64,000 nt of DNA from Burkholderia pyrrocinia (GCF_018417535.1 NZ_CP070979.1:496001-560000); one strand, 5' to 3'. Counted from the first letter of the stretch, positions 8,070 to 17,893 are shown. Made by a program: numbers and translations. The notes: generated by a model not told the origin, from the letters alone.

Positions 8070-9557
8070 ATGTCACATTCCCATGCGGCGTCGATCGCCG
8101 CGCGCATCGACCGCCTGCCCGCGACGGCCAGCATCTGGACGCTCGTGCTGTTCCTGAGCGTCGGCGGGTTTTTCGAGGTCTACGACCTGTTCCAGATGAC
8201 CTACCTGCCGCCGGGGCTGATCCGCGACGGCATCTTTCACGCGGGCTCGCACGGCGTGCTCGGCATGTCGGACCAGGGCGCGCTCGGCGCGGCGACGTTC
8301 GCCGGGCTGTTCGTCGGCGAGATGTTCGTGTCGCGCCTCGCGGACCGCTTCGGGCGGCGCGCGCTGTTCACCGGCGCGCTGCTGCTCTACACGGCGGCGA
8401 GCCTTGCGATGTGCGTGCAGACGCATGCGCTCGGCATTCTCGTGTGCCGCTTCATCGCGGGCTGCGGCATCGGCGCGGAGCTGATCACGATCGGCGCGTT
8501 CCTGACCGAGCTGGTGCCGAAGGCGGTGCGCGGCCGCGCGTTCGCGCTGTGCTTCGCGGTCGGCTACCTCGCGATGCCCGTGCTCGCGCTGGTGTCGTGG
8601 CTATGGGTGCCGCGCGATCCGCTTGGGATGTCCGGGTGGCGCTGGGTCGTGCTGCTCGGCGGCAGCGGCGCGGTCGTCGTCTGGTGGCTGCAGTCGCGGT
8701 TGCCGGAGTCGCCGCGCTGGCTCGCCCGCACCGGCCGCGAGGCCGAGGCCGAAGCCGTGCTGCAGCGCCTCGAGCAGGCGGTCGAGCGGGAATCCGGCCG
8801 GCCGCTGCCCGCAGTCCGGATGCCGGCCGCAGTTGCCCCGGCCGCACAGCGCGCGCCGTCGATGTGGGATGCGCGGCATCGCGGCCGCACGGCGATGCTG
8901 ATCGCGTTCAATGCATTCCTGAGCATCGGCTTCTTCGGCTTCAGCCAGTGGCTGCCGACGCTGCTCGCCGCGCAGGGCGCGACCGTCACGAAGAGCCTCT
9001 GGTATGCGTTCGTGATCGCGTTCGCGTATCCGGTGTCGCCGTTCGTCGCCGGCCTGCTCGCCGACCGGATCGAGCGCAAGTGGCTGATCGTCGCGTCGGC
9101 GTTCGGCGTCGCGCTGTTCGGCACCGCGTTCGCGATGTCGGCGCAGGCGCCGTTCGTGATCGCGTTCGGCCTGCTCGTCACGCTGTCCAATACGGTGCTC
9201 GCGAGCAACGGCACTGCGTACCAGTCGGAATTGTTTCCGACCGAGATCCGCGGGCGCGCGCTCGGCTTTGTGCATTCGATCGGCCGCCTGACGGGAATCG
9301 CGAGCAGTTTCATCGTTGCGCTGCTGCTCGAACGCGCCGGGGTGTCCGCGGTGTTCGTGCTGATCGGCGGCAGCATGCTGATCGTGATGGTGTCGATCGG
9401 TGTGTTCGGGCCGTACACCAACAACCGGGCGCTGGACGAGATCACGGACCGCAGCGAGGATGGCGCCGAGAACGCGGCGGCGGTGCGCGGGCTCGCCGTA
9501 TTGCCGACTCGGCGTGTCAATGGGCGGCGTAAAGGAGCCCGGGATGGGGCGGTGTAA
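8070..9557 (+). CDS. MFS transporter, metabolite:H+ symporter type
   Basis: 495 residues with about 12 predicted membrane spans. Motif A reads VSRLADRFGRRALF after the second span, and the R-W-L-x-R-x-G-R region (SPRWLARTGREAEAE) precedes the central loop, as in sugar-porter and aromatic-acid symporter branches. The N-terminus has SVGGFFEVYDLF, with acidic residues in the first span suggesting proton coupling. ATG 8070 follows a GGAG site. It closes the plus-strand run behind the IclR regulator and is the likely uptake system for that pathway's substrate. Confidence 0.9.
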   Translation: MSHSHAASIAARIDRLPATASIWTLVLFLSVGGFFEVYDLFQMTYLPPGLIRDGIFHAGSHGVLGMSDQGALGAATFAGLFVGEMFVSRLADRFGRRALFTGALLLYTAASLAMCVQTHALGILVCRFIAGCGIGAELITIGAFLTELVPKAVRGRAFALCFAVGYLAMPVLALVSWLWVPRDPLGMSGWRWVVLLGGSGAVVVWWLQSRLPESPRWLARTGREAEAEAVLQRLEQAVERESGRPLPAVRMPAAVAPAAQRAPSMWDARHRGRTAMLIAFNAFLSIGFFGFSQWLPTLLAAQGATVTKSLWYAFVIAFAYPVSPFVAGLLADRIERKWLIVASAFGVALFGTAFAMSAQAPFVIAFGLLVTLSNTVLASNGTAYQSELFPTEIRGRALGFVHSIGRLTGIASSFIVALLLERAGVSAVFVLIGGSMLIVMVSIGVFGPYTNNRALDEITDRSEDGAENAAAVRGLAVLPTRRVNGRRKGARDGAV

Positions 9558-9640
9558 TGGCGCCGGCAGCAACGGGGCAAGACGCGGATTCGAACGGCTT
9601 CAAGACGGCAGGCACCGTCGCGTAGTCGATCGAGCGTCGT

Positions 9641-9694
9641 CGCGTCGCGTCGCGTCACGTCGCGTCGCGTCGCGTCGCGTCGCGTCGCGTCGCG
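9641..9694. repeat. CGCGT pentanucleotide tandem repeat in a 355-bp gene-free stretch
   Basis: Ten consecutive 5-bp units of CGCGT plus a partial unit; the fourth unit is CACGT. It lies between the end of the MFS gene (9557) and the interrupted secreted-protein gene (from 9913). Pentamer tracts of this length are prone to slippage. I see no gene, promoter or terminator clearly tied to it, and the rest of 9558-9912 shows nothing else I can name. Confidence 0.9.
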
Positions 9695-9912
9695 ACAAGA
9701 TTGTCCGGTTTAAAAACTCATCGAAAGCCAATGCCATTGATTTTTTTGATTGGTGAAAATTTGCGAGGTAATTCATGAGAAAAGAAATCCGCATCGGTCA
9801 ATTCGGGTAACCTTCTGTAAGGTGGATGGCAGACGATCGCCGTCGTCAGAATACTTAGCCAACCTGATTTAATGACCATGAATCTAAACAATTATCGGGC
9901 GATAGGTGCCAC

Positions 9913-10245
9913 ATGTTTATCACCAGGAAAGCATCGATGTAGGTGTTCGCAAGTGCCGCGATCGTTGCTTTGACTCAAGCGTCTGCTCACGCCCAGGGCA
10001 TTGTCGGGTCGGCACTCGGCGGAGCGGCGGACATCACCGGTGCGGCGTTGGGAGGAGCAGCCAATGTCACCGGTGCAGCGCTTGGCGGTGCGGCAAACAT
10101 TACAGGAACCGCACTCGGTGGCGCTGCGAATGTGACTGGTGCCACACTCGGTGCTCCCAGGTATGGCTACGATGACGACGACGCTCCGCCTCCGCGACCG
10201 CAGCGTCGTTACAAGCGCCGACACTATCGTTCCGACGACTATTGA
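9913..10245 (+). pseudogene. Secreted glycine-rich repeat protein with TAG in its signal peptide
   Basis: From ATG 9913 the frame reads MFITRKASM, then TAG (9940-9942), then continues open as VFASAAIVALTQASAHAQG to 10245. Together the two parts form a normal signal peptide: a basic n-region, a hydrophobic core and an A-H-A cleavage site. The mature part has about four 11-residue repeats of the form ALGGAANVTGA, then an acidic patch (DDDD), Pro residues and a basic tail (RRYKRRHYRSDD). Either this is a nonsense-mutated gene, or a shorter product starts at GTG 9943 without the basic n-region, or the TAG is a base error. Function is not recognised. Confidence 0.6.
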
Positions 10246-10927
10246 CAGTGCAGGCGCGCGATCGAGGCAGCTCGATGCAGCGCTTTTTGAATCTCCGGCT
10301 CGGCGGTGCTTTCCGTCGGTCGCATGGGGTTTTCATTTTTTCATTGAAACCGCATCGGCTGAACCAAAATGCGGCTAGTCGCTCCGGGAACGGCATGGAT
10401 GCTGGCGCATACATAAGCGCGCGACCAATCCTGTAGCGCAGACGCATCGACTCGCAGGCCACTGAAGTCCCGATTCGTGTGGGTGTGCTCAACCGCATGA
10501 CTGAGCTCGCACGCCCGCAGTCCGTCCGCATCGCCTGAGATCATGAACAAGGGCATCACTTCGTCCCTGTGCCTGATTTATGCAACAACGCCGTGTTGTA
10601 CTTCAGATTCGAGGGCGCCCAGCTTGATTCAAGATCATGCATTTCTAATCCATAAGCTTCCCAACACCCCACATCGCCGACCGTCCCTATTGCGACAGAA
10701 CCCCGGAAAGTCTTCGTCGATCTGTCTGTCTATTACGTCCTCCTAATTCCCATCCGTGCACCAACGCCCGGCCGGGCCGCAAACCCGCTACCATCAGCCC
10801 TTCCTTACATTTCCGAAAGGATATCGTTGGTTATCGGTAACTACGATAATTTCTATTGCAGATACGTCTCTACTCGCAAAACCGGCCTTCGACTACTGTA
10901 GCTGTCACGTTACTACCGAGGCCATAC
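10246..10927. other. Intergenic stretch without a recognisable gene
   Basis: About 680 bp between the interrupted secreted-protein gene and the MFS gene. Base composition is lower in GC than the flanks. The open frames here (for example 10341-10559 minus and 10543-10746 plus) lack ribosome-binding sites and family motifs. The promoter of the downstream cluster should lie in its last 150 bp, but no clear -35/-10 pair stood out. Confidence 0.6.
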
Positions 10928-12190
10928 ATGTCCAAACTCAATATCAAACTGCTGGGTCCATGCCTGCTCGCCATTGCGATCGACGCGATGGGGTTCGGGC
11001 TCGTGTACCCGATCATGGCGGCGATCTTCTCCGACCCCCAATCCGGCATCATCGGGGCCGATACGAGTCCGCAACTCCGCAATTTCTACCTGGGGCTCGG
11101 GTACGGCGTCTATCCGTTCTGCATGTTCTTCGGCTCCTCGCTGATGGGTGAGCTGTCCGACGGCTACGGCCGGCGGAAGATCATGCTGCTGTGCGTGTTC
11201 GGCCTGGCTCTCAGCTACTTACTGATGGCGCTCGGCGCGCTACTGCCGAGTATCACGCTGTTGCTGATCGGACGCGGCCTGAGCGGCCTGATGGCCGGTT
11301 GCCAAGGGATCGCGCAGGCTGCGATCACGGACATGAGCACGCCGGAAACCAAGGCGTACAACATGAGCATCATGTCGATCGCGTTCAGCGCGGGCGTCAT
11401 CGTCGGCCCCGTGCTCGGCGGCGTCACGTCGGACCGCACGATCGCACCGTTCTTCAACTACGGCACGCCGTTCCTGCTGGTCGCCGTGCTGTCGGTCGTC
11501 TGCGGGCTCTGGACGTTCTGGTCATATCGCAACGCGGTCGCGCCGACCGGCAACACGCGTGTGGACCTGCTGATGCCGCTGCGGATCATCTACCAGGCCG
11601 GCACGCACCGCCGCATCGCGTTCCTGTCGATCGTGTTCTTCCTGATGCAGGTCGGCTACGGGCTGTATCTGCAGACGATCATGCTGGTGCTGCAGACGAA
11701 ATTCCAGTACACGAGCTCGCAGCTCGGCCTGTTCAGCGGCCTGATCGGCATGTCCTTCGTGTTCGGGCTGATGGTGATCGTGCGGCTGATGCTGAAAATC
11801 TGGAGCGTGGTCGACATCGCGAAGACGGGCCTGCTGATCGCGGGCGTCGGGCAAGTGCTGTCGGCGCTGTTTCCGCACGAAAACACGCTCTGGGTTCTCG
11901 GCATGGTGGTCGGCTGCTTCGACATGGTTGCATACACCACCATGTACACCGCGTATTCGGACGCGGTGACCGAGGACCGCCAGGGCTGGGCGCTCGGCGT
12001 CGCCGGCTCAGTGATGGCGATCGCCTGGGTCGTGACGGGCTTCCTCACCAACCTGTTGCCCGTGCTCGGCGAGCTCGGCCTGCTGATGGTCGGCGGCCTG
12101 AGTTTCGTTCTCAGCTTCGTGATGATGCTGGCGTATGGCCGAAAGTGGTCCGTGGCGACCGTGTCTGTCGGCTCCCGCGCCTACGACTGA
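10928..12190 (+). CDS. MFS transporter (DHA1/TetA-like)
   Basis: 420 residues, about 12 membrane spans. Motif A reads LMGELSDGYGRRKIML after span 2, and span 5 carries SAGVIVGPVLGG, close to the motif C found in drug:H+ antiporters of the DHA1 group. The ATG at 10928 is the first start that gives a compact N-terminus (MSKLNIKLLGPCLLAIAIDAMG). It is the first gene of a cluster containing a BVMO, a CoA-transferase and a radical SAM enzyme, and could either import the substrate or export a product. No specificity can be assigned. Confidence 0.9.
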   Translation: MSKLNIKLLGPCLLAIAIDAMGFGLVYPIMAAIFSDPQSGIIGADTSPQLRNFYLGLGYGVYPFCMFFGSSLMGELSDGYGRRKIMLLCVFGLALSYLLMALGALLPSITLLLIGRGLSGLMAGCQGIAQAAITDMSTPETKAYNMSIMSIAFSAGVIVGPVLGGVTSDRTIAPFFNYGTPFLLVAVLSVVCGLWTFWSYRNAVAPTGNTRVDLLMPLRIIYQAGTHRRIAFLSIVFFLMQVGYGLYLQTIMLVLQTKFQYTSSQLGLFSGLIGMSFVFGLMVIVRLMLKIWSVVDIAKTGLLIAGVGQVLSALFPHENTLWVLGMVVGCFDMVAYTTMYTAYSDAVTEDRQGWALGVAGSVMAIAWVVTGFLTNLLPVLGELGLLMVGGLSFVLSFVMMLAYGRKWSVATVSVGSRAYD

Positions 12191-12329
12191 TGTGTCTTCT
12201 CCCGGCGCGCGCATCGCTGCCGCGATGCCGCCCGGGCGCCAACCGGATTCCAGGCCGGCGCATGCTCTCCCTGTATCGAAACGGAAGTACCCGATCAATC
12301 CAGCAACACGTTCATATTGAAGGACTGAC

Positions 12330-14009
12330 ATGGTGAATATCGCATCAAGAGACGAGGACGCCGCATTCGATATGGTCATCGTCGGCGCCGGCGTAGCCGG
12401 CCTGTACATGCTGCATCGGGCCAAGGAAGCCGGTCTGTCCGTACGGCTCGTCGACGCGGCGGACGGCATCGGCGGCACCTGGTTCTGGAATCGCTATCCC
12501 GGCGCACGCGTCGACATCGAGAGCTTCGAGTATTCGTACTCGTTCTCGCGCGAACTCGAACAGGAATGGCGCTGGACGGAACGCTATGCATCGCAGCCCG
12601 AACTGCTGCGCTATTTCGATCACGTCGCGCACCGCTTCGGGCTCTATGAACACATCCGACTCGGCACGCGGATCGACGCCGTGACGTTCGACGAATCGTG
12701 CGCCCGCTGGACGCTCGTCACTCACGCCGGCGAACGACTGCACGCCCGCTACTGCGTGATGGCGACCGGCTGCCTGTCTGCGCCGAAGGTGCCGGACGTC
12801 CCCGGATACGGCAGCTTCGCCGGCGAAACCTACTTCACGTCGCGCTGGCCGGCCGGCACGGTCGACCTTGCCGGCAAGCGCATCGGCGTGATCGGCACTG
12901 GCTCGTCGGCGATTCAGTTCATCCCGGTCGCCGCGCAATCGGCCGCGCACGTCACCGTGTTCCAGCGCACGCCGAACTACAGCATCCCGCTGCGCAACCG
13001 TCCAATGGACGCGGAATACGAGCAGCAAATGAAGGCGAACTACGCGGAACTGCGCCGCATGGAATGGCAATCGCCCGGTGGCTTCGTCTGTGTCGGCGGC
13101 GAACCGCGTCAACCGCTGCGGATTTCCGCGCTGTCCGTCACGCCGGAAGAACGCTTGCGCGAATACGAAGCGCGCTGGGCCGCGGGCGGGCTGTGCTTCT
13201 ACACGTCGTACAACGATCTGCTGACGAACAAGGAGGCGAACGACACGCTCACGGCATTCGTCCGCGCGAAGATCCGGGAGAAGATCGACGATCCCGTGCT
13301 GGCCGACAAGCTCACGCCGAGCGGCCATCCGATCCTGACGAAGCGCCTGTGCGCCGACAGCGGCTATTTCGAAACCTTCAATCGCGACAACGTGTCGCTG
13401 ATCGACCTGAAGGAAACGCCGATCGAGTCGATCACCCGCAACGGCATCGTCGCGGACGGCCGCGAGATCGAACTCGACATGATCGTATTCGCAACCGGCT
13501 TCGATGCGGTGACGGGCGCGCTGCTGAACGTGGACATTCGCGGGCGTCACGGCGAATCGCTGCGCACCGCGTGGAAGAACGGTCCGCAGACGTATCTGGG
13601 GCTCATGAGCGCGGCGTTCCCCAACCTCTTCAACATCGCGGGTCCCGGGAGCACCGCCTCGCTGAGCAGCGCGGTGCCGTGCGACGAGCACCAGGTCGAA
13701 CTCGTGATGAAGCTGATCAAGCGCGCCGAGCACCACGATGCGGCTACCGTCGAGCCGACTCGCGCGGCGCAGGAAGCGTGGACGGCACGCATCCAGGCGA
13801 TCGCGGAGAAGACGCTGATCCATCAGAGCAACTCCTGGTACGTCGGCGCAAACGTGCCCGGCAAGCCGCGTGCCGTCCTGCTCGATCTCGAAGGATTCGA
13901 TTCCTACATCGCCGTATGCGACGGCATCATCGAACGCGATTACGAAGGCTTCCGGTTCAACAGCGCAACTGCAGATCATTCCCTTCCCGAAAGTGTGGCC
14001 GAAGTCTGA
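12330..14009 (+). CDS. Flavin-dependent monooxygenase, type I Baeyer-Villiger-like
   Basis: 559 residues with an N-terminal FAD Rossmann motif (VIVGAGVAGLYML, residues about 16-28), the BVMO signature region GGTWFWNRYPGARVDIES, and an NADPH Rossmann motif (IGVIGTGSSAIQFIP). Between the two nucleotide sites the BVMO fingerprint FxGxxxHTxxWP reads FAGETYFTSRWP, so the normally conserved His is Phe. Type I BVMOs insert oxygen next to a carbonyl, producing esters or lactones. The altered residue suggests a divergent subfamily or a changed reaction. A GAAGGA site precedes ATG 12330. The lactonase-like hydrolase encoded downstream would fit ester or lactone products. Confidence 0.9.
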   Translation: MVNIASRDEDAAFDMVIVGAGVAGLYMLHRAKEAGLSVRLVDAADGIGGTWFWNRYPGARVDIESFEYSYSFSRELEQEWRWTERYASQPELLRYFDHVAHRFGLYEHIRLGTRIDAVTFDESCARWTLVTHAGERLHARYCVMATGCLSAPKVPDVPGYGSFAGETYFTSRWPAGTVDLAGKRIGVIGTGSSAIQFIPVAAQSAAHVTVFQRTPNYSIPLRNRPMDAEYEQQMKANYAELRRMEWQSPGGFVCVGGEPRQPLRISALSVTPEERLREYEARWAAGGLCFYTSYNDLLTNKEANDTLTAFVRAKIREKIDDPVLADKLTPSGHPILTKRLCADSGYFETFNRDNVSLIDLKETPIESITRNGIVADGREIELDMIVFATGFDAVTGALLNVDIRGRHGESLRTAWKNGPQTYLGLMSAAFPNLFNIAGPGSTASLSSAVPCDEHQVELVMKLIKRAEHHDAATVEPTRAAQEAWTARIQAIAEKTLIHQSNSWYVGANVPGKPRAVLLDLEGFDSYIAVCDGIIERDYEGFRFNSATADHSLPESVAEV

Positions 14010-14091
14010 CCCCGCGACATTCTCCCGCTGAATCGGTTTCCTCCACCGGCGATTCGCGTCCAACGGGCGTGAATCTCAATAAGGATTACGT

Positions 14092-14796
14092 ATGAGCAAA
14101 CTTCATTCGAGCGCTGCTTCAGCGCTCCGGGACATCGTGCGCGACGGCCAGTCATTCGCGATCGGCGGCTTCGGCCTGTGCGGGATTCCCGAGGCGCTGA
14201 TCGCGGCGTTGCGCGATTCGGCCGTCAAGGGCATCACGTGCATCAGCAACAACGCGGGCGTCGATGGCTTCGGTCTCGGCCTGCTGCTGGAAACGCGCCA
14301 GATCAAGAAGATGATCTCGTCGTACGTCGGCGAGAACAAGGAGTTCGAGCGCCAGTACCTGGCCGGCGAACTCGAGCTCGAATTCACGCCGCAAGGCACA
14401 CTCGCCGAGAAGCTGCGTGCCGGCGGCGCGGGCATTCCGGCGTTCTTCACGAATACCGGCTACGGCACCGTGATCGCGGAAGGCAAGGAAACGCGCCAGT
14501 TCGGCGATCGCCACTACGTGCTCGAGCCGTCGCTGACGGCCGACGTCGCGCTCGTGAAGGCCTGGAAGGCGGACAAGTCCGGCAACCTGATCTACCGCCG
14601 CACCGCGCGCAACTTCAACCCGATGTGCGCGATGGCCGGCAAGATCACCGTGGCGGAGGTCGAGGAGATCGTCGAGAACGGCACGCTCGATCCGGACCAG
14701 GTCCATACGCCGGGGATTTTCGTGCAGCGCATCGTGCTGAACGCGACGCCCGAAAAACGCATCGAACAACGCGTCGTACGCGCGAAAGGAGACTGA
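14092..14796 (+). CDS. scoA: 3-oxoacid CoA-transferase, subunit A
   Basis: 234 residues of the class I CoA-transferase alpha subunit: [17 protein letters not shown] near the N-terminus (the glycine-rich CoA-binding region), [15 protein letters not shown], and [25 protein letters not shown]. It pairs with the B subunit one base after its stop. Together they transfer CoA from succinyl-CoA to a 3-oxoacid such as acetoacetate. In this cluster, with an acetoacetate-decarboxylase-like enzyme and a thioesterase, it probably activates or releases a short oxoacid. Family assignment is firm; the in vivo substrate is inferred. Confidence 0.95.
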   Translation: MSKLHSSAASALRDIVRDGQSFAIGGFGLCGIPEALIAALRDSAVKGITCISNNAGVDGFGLGLLLETRQIKKMISSYVGENKEFERQYLAGELELEFTPQGTLAEKLRAGGAGIPAFFTNTGYGTVIAEGKETRQFGDRHYVLEPSLTADVALVKAWKADKSGNLIYRRTARNFNPMCAMAGKITVAEVEEIVENGTLDPDQVHTPGIFVQRIVLNATPEKRIEQRVVRAKGD

Positions 14797-14797
14797 C

Positions 14798-15439
14798 ATG
14801 GCCTGGAATCGTGACCAGATGGCCGCGCGCGCGGCGAAGGAACTGCAGGACGGCTTCTACGTGAACCTCGGCATCGGCCTGCCGACGCTCGTCGCGAACC
14901 ACGTGCCGGAAGGCGTCGAGGTGTGGCTGCAGTCGGAGAACGGCCTGCTCGGCATCGGCCCGTCGCCGACCGAAGACGAAGTCGACGCCGATCTCATCAA
15001 CGCCGGCAAGCAGACCGTCACGACGCTGCCGGGCTCGTCGATCTTCTCGTCGGCCGACTCGTTCGCGATGATCCGCGGCGGCCACATCAACCTCGCGATC
15101 CTCGGCGCGATGCAGGTCAGCAAGCAGGGCGACCTCGCGAACTGGATGATCCCCGGCAAGATGATCAAGGGGATGGGCGGCGCGATGGACCTCGTCGCGG
15201 GCGTGAAGCGCGTCGTCGTGCTGATGGAGCACGTCGCGAAGGGCGACCAGCACAAGATCCTCGACGAGTGCAACCTGCCGTTGACGGGTGTCGGCGTGGT
15301 CGACCTGATCATCACCGATCTCGGCGTGATCGAAGTGACGCCGACCGGCCTGAAGGTCCTCGAACTCGCCGACGGCGTGAGCGCCGGCGAGATCAAGGCG
15401 AAGACCAGCGCGCCGCTCGATGTAAGCGCCGTGTCCTGA
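14798..15439 (+). CDS. scoB: 3-oxoacid CoA-transferase, subunit B
   Basis: 213 residues of the beta subunit. The catalytic glutamate lies in [13 protein letters not shown] (E-N-G motif, about residue 46), where the enzyme forms a glutamyl-CoA thioester. Other family blocks are [41 protein letters not shown] and [20 protein letters not shown]. The gene begins one base after the scoA stop with a GGAG site inside the scoA end, so the two are translated together. The 150 bp after it hold only a weak inverted repeat. Confidence 0.95.
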   Translation: MAWNRDQMAARAAKELQDGFYVNLGIGLPTLVANHVPEGVEVWLQSENGLLGIGPSPTEDEVDADLINAGKQTVTTLPGSSIFSSADSFAMIRGGHINLAILGAMQVSKQGDLANWMIPGKMIKGMGGAMDLVAGVKRVVVLMEHVAKGDQHKILDECNLPLTGVGVVDLIITDLGVIEVTPTGLKVLELADGVSAGEIKAKTSAPLDVSAVS

Positions 15440-15590
15440 GCACCGGCGGCGAACGGCAATGCATCACGCCGTTCCATCGCTTTCGATTTGCATTCGTCAT
15501 TTCGTTGTACTTAACGCATCACCTTTATCACCAGGAAATTGATTCCGATGTCGTCGCATTCATAAATCTACTTTGCTTGAGAGGGCCGTC

Positions 15591-16988
15591 ATGAGTCAGG
15601 ATCAGATGTGGAAGTTCAAGCCGTATACGAGGCACACTGTTTCCCAATCGCCGCAATGGCAGCTGTTGCCGGGCGAGCTTCAGGAAGCCGTCGACGTCGT
15701 CTCGCGCGTACTGCCGTTTCGAGTCAATCCCTATGTGCTGAACGAGCTGATCGACTGGGACAAGGTTCCCGACGACCCGATCTACCGGCTCACGTTCCCG
15801 CATCGCGACATGCTGAAGGACGACGAGTATGCGGCGATCCGCGATCTCGTCCGGGAAGGTGCCGACGAAGCGCGCATCGAAGCCGTCGTCCGCCAGATCC
15901 GCCTGCGGATGAACCCGCACCCCGCCGGTCAGCTGACCCACAACGTGCCCTATCTCGACGGCGTGCCGTTAAGCGGCCTGCAGCACAAGTATCGCGAGAC
16001 GGTGCTGTTCTTTCCGAGTGCGGGGCAATCCTGCCACGCGTATTGCACGTTCTGCTTCCGCTGGCCGCAGTTCGTCGGCATGGACGAGCTCAAGTTCGAC
16101 GCTCGTTCGTCGCAGGAGCTCACCGCCTATCTGCGGCGTCATCCGGAAGTCACCGACATTCTCGTGACGGGCGGCGATCCGCTCGTGATGAGTGCCCGCG
16201 CGCTCGGCGAATACCTCGAGCCGCTGCTCGCGCCGGAGTTCGACCATCTGCAGAACATCCGGATCGGCACGAAGTCGGTCGCCTATTGGCCGCAGCGCTT
16301 CGTGAGCGACAAGGACTCGGACGACCTGCTGCGCGTGTTCGAAAAGGTGGTGGCGTCCGGGCGCAATCTCGCGATCATGGGCCATTACAACCATCCGCGC
16401 GAACTGCAGCATCCGATCGCGCAGCGGGCCATGCGGCGCATCATCGGCACCGGCGCGAGCGTGCGCATCCAAGCACCGCTGATCCGGCACATCAACGAGG
16501 ATCCGGCCGCCTGGGCCGAGCTGTGGACGACGGGCGTGCGGCTCGGAGCGATCCCGTACTACATGTTCGTCGAACGCGACACCGGGCCGAGCGACTATTT
16601 CAAGCTGCCGCTCGCACGCGCCTACGAGATTTTCCAGTCCGCCTACCGCTCGATATCGGGCCTCGCCCGCACCGTGCGCGGCCCGTCGATGAGCGCGTTC
16701 CCGGGCAAGGTGATGGTCGACGGCATCGTCGAGCTCGCCGGCGAGAAGGTGTTCGCGCTGCAACTGCTGCAGGCCCGCAACCCCGAATGGGTACGCCGGC
16801 CGTTCTATGCGAAGTTCGATCCGAAAGCGACCTGGTTCGACGAGCTCGTCCCCGCATTCGGCGAAAAAACCTTCTTCTTCCAGGACGAACTGGCGGCGAT
16901 GGAGCATGGCGCTGGCAGATCGGGCCGGACCATCGCCGTGGCCCATCACGACGCCGTGCGCCCCGATTTGCTGGAGGTCGTGGAATGA
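15591..16988 (+). CDS. KamA-family radical SAM enzyme (lysine 2,3-aminomutase-like)
   Basis: 465 residues. The radical SAM cluster motif CHAYCTFC (CxxxCxxC) lies in FFPSAGQSCHAYCTFCFRWPQ, followed by VTDILVTGGDPLVMS, the GGDP block typical of lysine 2,3-aminomutase relatives. The N-terminal half has NPYVLNELIDW and DPIYRLTFPH, and the PLP lysine is probably in SAFPGKVMVDG. Such enzymes migrate an alpha-amino group to the beta position using SAM and PLP, acting on lysine, arginine, glutamate or other amino acids. The following gene overlaps its stop, so it is tightly coupled to the MBL-fold hydrolase. The substrate is not assigned. Confidence 0.88.
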   Translation: MSQDQMWKFKPYTRHTVSQSPQWQLLPGELQEAVDVVSRVLPFRVNPYVLNELIDWDKVPDDPIYRLTFPHRDMLKDDEYAAIRDLVREGADEARIEAVVRQIRLRMNPHPAGQLTHNVPYLDGVPLSGLQHKYRETVLFFPSAGQSCHAYCTFCFRWPQFVGMDELKFDARSSQELTAYLRRHPEVTDILVTGGDPLVMSARALGEYLEPLLAPEFDHLQNIRIGTKSVAYWPQRFVSDKDSDDLLRVFEKVVASGRNLAIMGHYNHPRELQHPIAQRAMRRIIGTGASVRIQAPLIRHINEDPAAWAELWTTGVRLGAIPYYMFVERDTGPSDYFKLPLARAYEIFQSAYRSISGLARTVRGPSMSAFPGKVMVDGIVELAGEKVFALQLLQARNPEWVRRPFYAKFDPKATWFDELVPAFGEKTFFFQDELAAMEHGAGRSGRTIAVAHHDAVRPDLLEVVE

Positions 16989-17893
16989 GCGGCCTTCTCG
17001 ATCAGGAAAGCGCGGAGTACGAAGTCTTTGCGCTGCGTTACGCGACGCACGACGATCGGCGCAGCGGCGAGAACTATCTCGGCGACGATCCGCACGACGA
17101 CATCTCCATGCCGCTCGACTTCTATGTCTGGGTGATTCGCGGCATGGGCCGCACGGTGCTGGTCGACACAGGGTTCGACGCGCCGACGGCCGCCCGGCGC
17201 AAGCGCCGCTATCTGCATTCGCCGGTGGCGCTGCTGGGCGAGCTCGGCATCGACGCGGCCGACGTGGACGACGTGATCATCACGCACATGCACTACGACC
17301 ACGCGGGGAACATTCGCGCGTTTCCCGGGGCGACGCTGCATATCCAGGATGCGGAGATGGCGTACTGCACCGGGCGCTGCATGTGTCACGAAGCGATTCG
17401 CAAGCCGTTCGAGGCGCATGACGTGTGCGCGGCGATCGAACGGCTGCACGCGGGCCGCGTGCGATTCGCCGACGGCGATCACGCGGTGGCATCCGGCATC
17501 CACACGCACCTGATCGGCGGCCACACGGCCGGCCTGCAGGTGGTGCGGGTGCGCACGGCGCGAGGCCATGTCGTGCTGGCCAGCGACGCCGCGCACTACT
17601 GGGACCACATCCGCTCGAAGCGCCCGTTCCCGATCGTCTTCAACGTCGCGCGCATGCTCGACGGGCATGCGGCGATCGAAGCGCTGGCGGACGGCCCCGA
17701 CCACATCATTCCCGGCCACGATCCGGCGGTGCGCCAGCGCTTCCCGCGCTGGAACGGGCATCCGGACATCGTGGCGCTGCACGCGCCGCCCTTGAGCGAT
17801 GCGCACCTCGCCGCCGACGCGTCACGCGCGGCGGTATTGAACCCGGCGACAGCATTGGCCGACGTTCAACTCGAAACGGGAGAAACGCAATGA
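16985..17893 (+). CDS. MBL-fold hydrolase, AHL-lactonase-like
   Basis: 302 residues of the metallo-beta-lactamase fold: the zinc motif THMHYDHAGN (HxHxDH), then HLIGGHTAG, LASDAAHY and IIPGHDP supply the remaining ligands. The N-terminal block LDFYVWVIRGMGRTVLVDTGF resembles the N-acyl-homoserine lactonase (AttM/BlcC) branch. It could open a lactone made by the nearby BVMO-like enzyme, or quench quorum signals. The ATG overlaps the KamA-family stop by four bases (ATGA), and its own stop overlaps the next start likewise, so three genes are translationally coupled. Confidence 0.85.
   Translation: MSGLLDQESAEYEVFALRYATHDDRRSGENYLGDDPHDDISMPLDFYVWVIRGMGRTVLVDTGFDAPTAARRKRRYLHSPVALLGELGIDAADVDDVIITHMHYDHAGNIRAFPGATLHIQDAEMAYCTGRCMCHEAIRKPFEAHDVCAAIERLHAGRVRFADGDHAVASGIHTHLIGGHTAGLQVVRVRTARGHVVLASDAAHYWDHIRSKRPFPIVFNVARMLDGHAAIEALADGPDHIIPGHDPAVRQRFPRWNGHPDIVALHAPPLSDAHLAADASRAAVLNPATALADVQLETGETQ

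Noticed and set aside
9641..9694. CRISPR array
   Set aside because: The repeat is a contiguous 5-bp simple repeat without spacers; no array or cas gene occurs in the window.
10341..10559. 72-codon minus-strand frame in the gap before the MFS gene
   Set aside because: No ribosome site or recognisable domain, and it lies opposite other equally weak frames.
16985..17893. Calling the MBL-fold protein a quorum-quenching lactonase outright
   Set aside because: The zinc motif is shared across the superfamily and the operon context points to metabolism, so only a lactonase-like label is justified.
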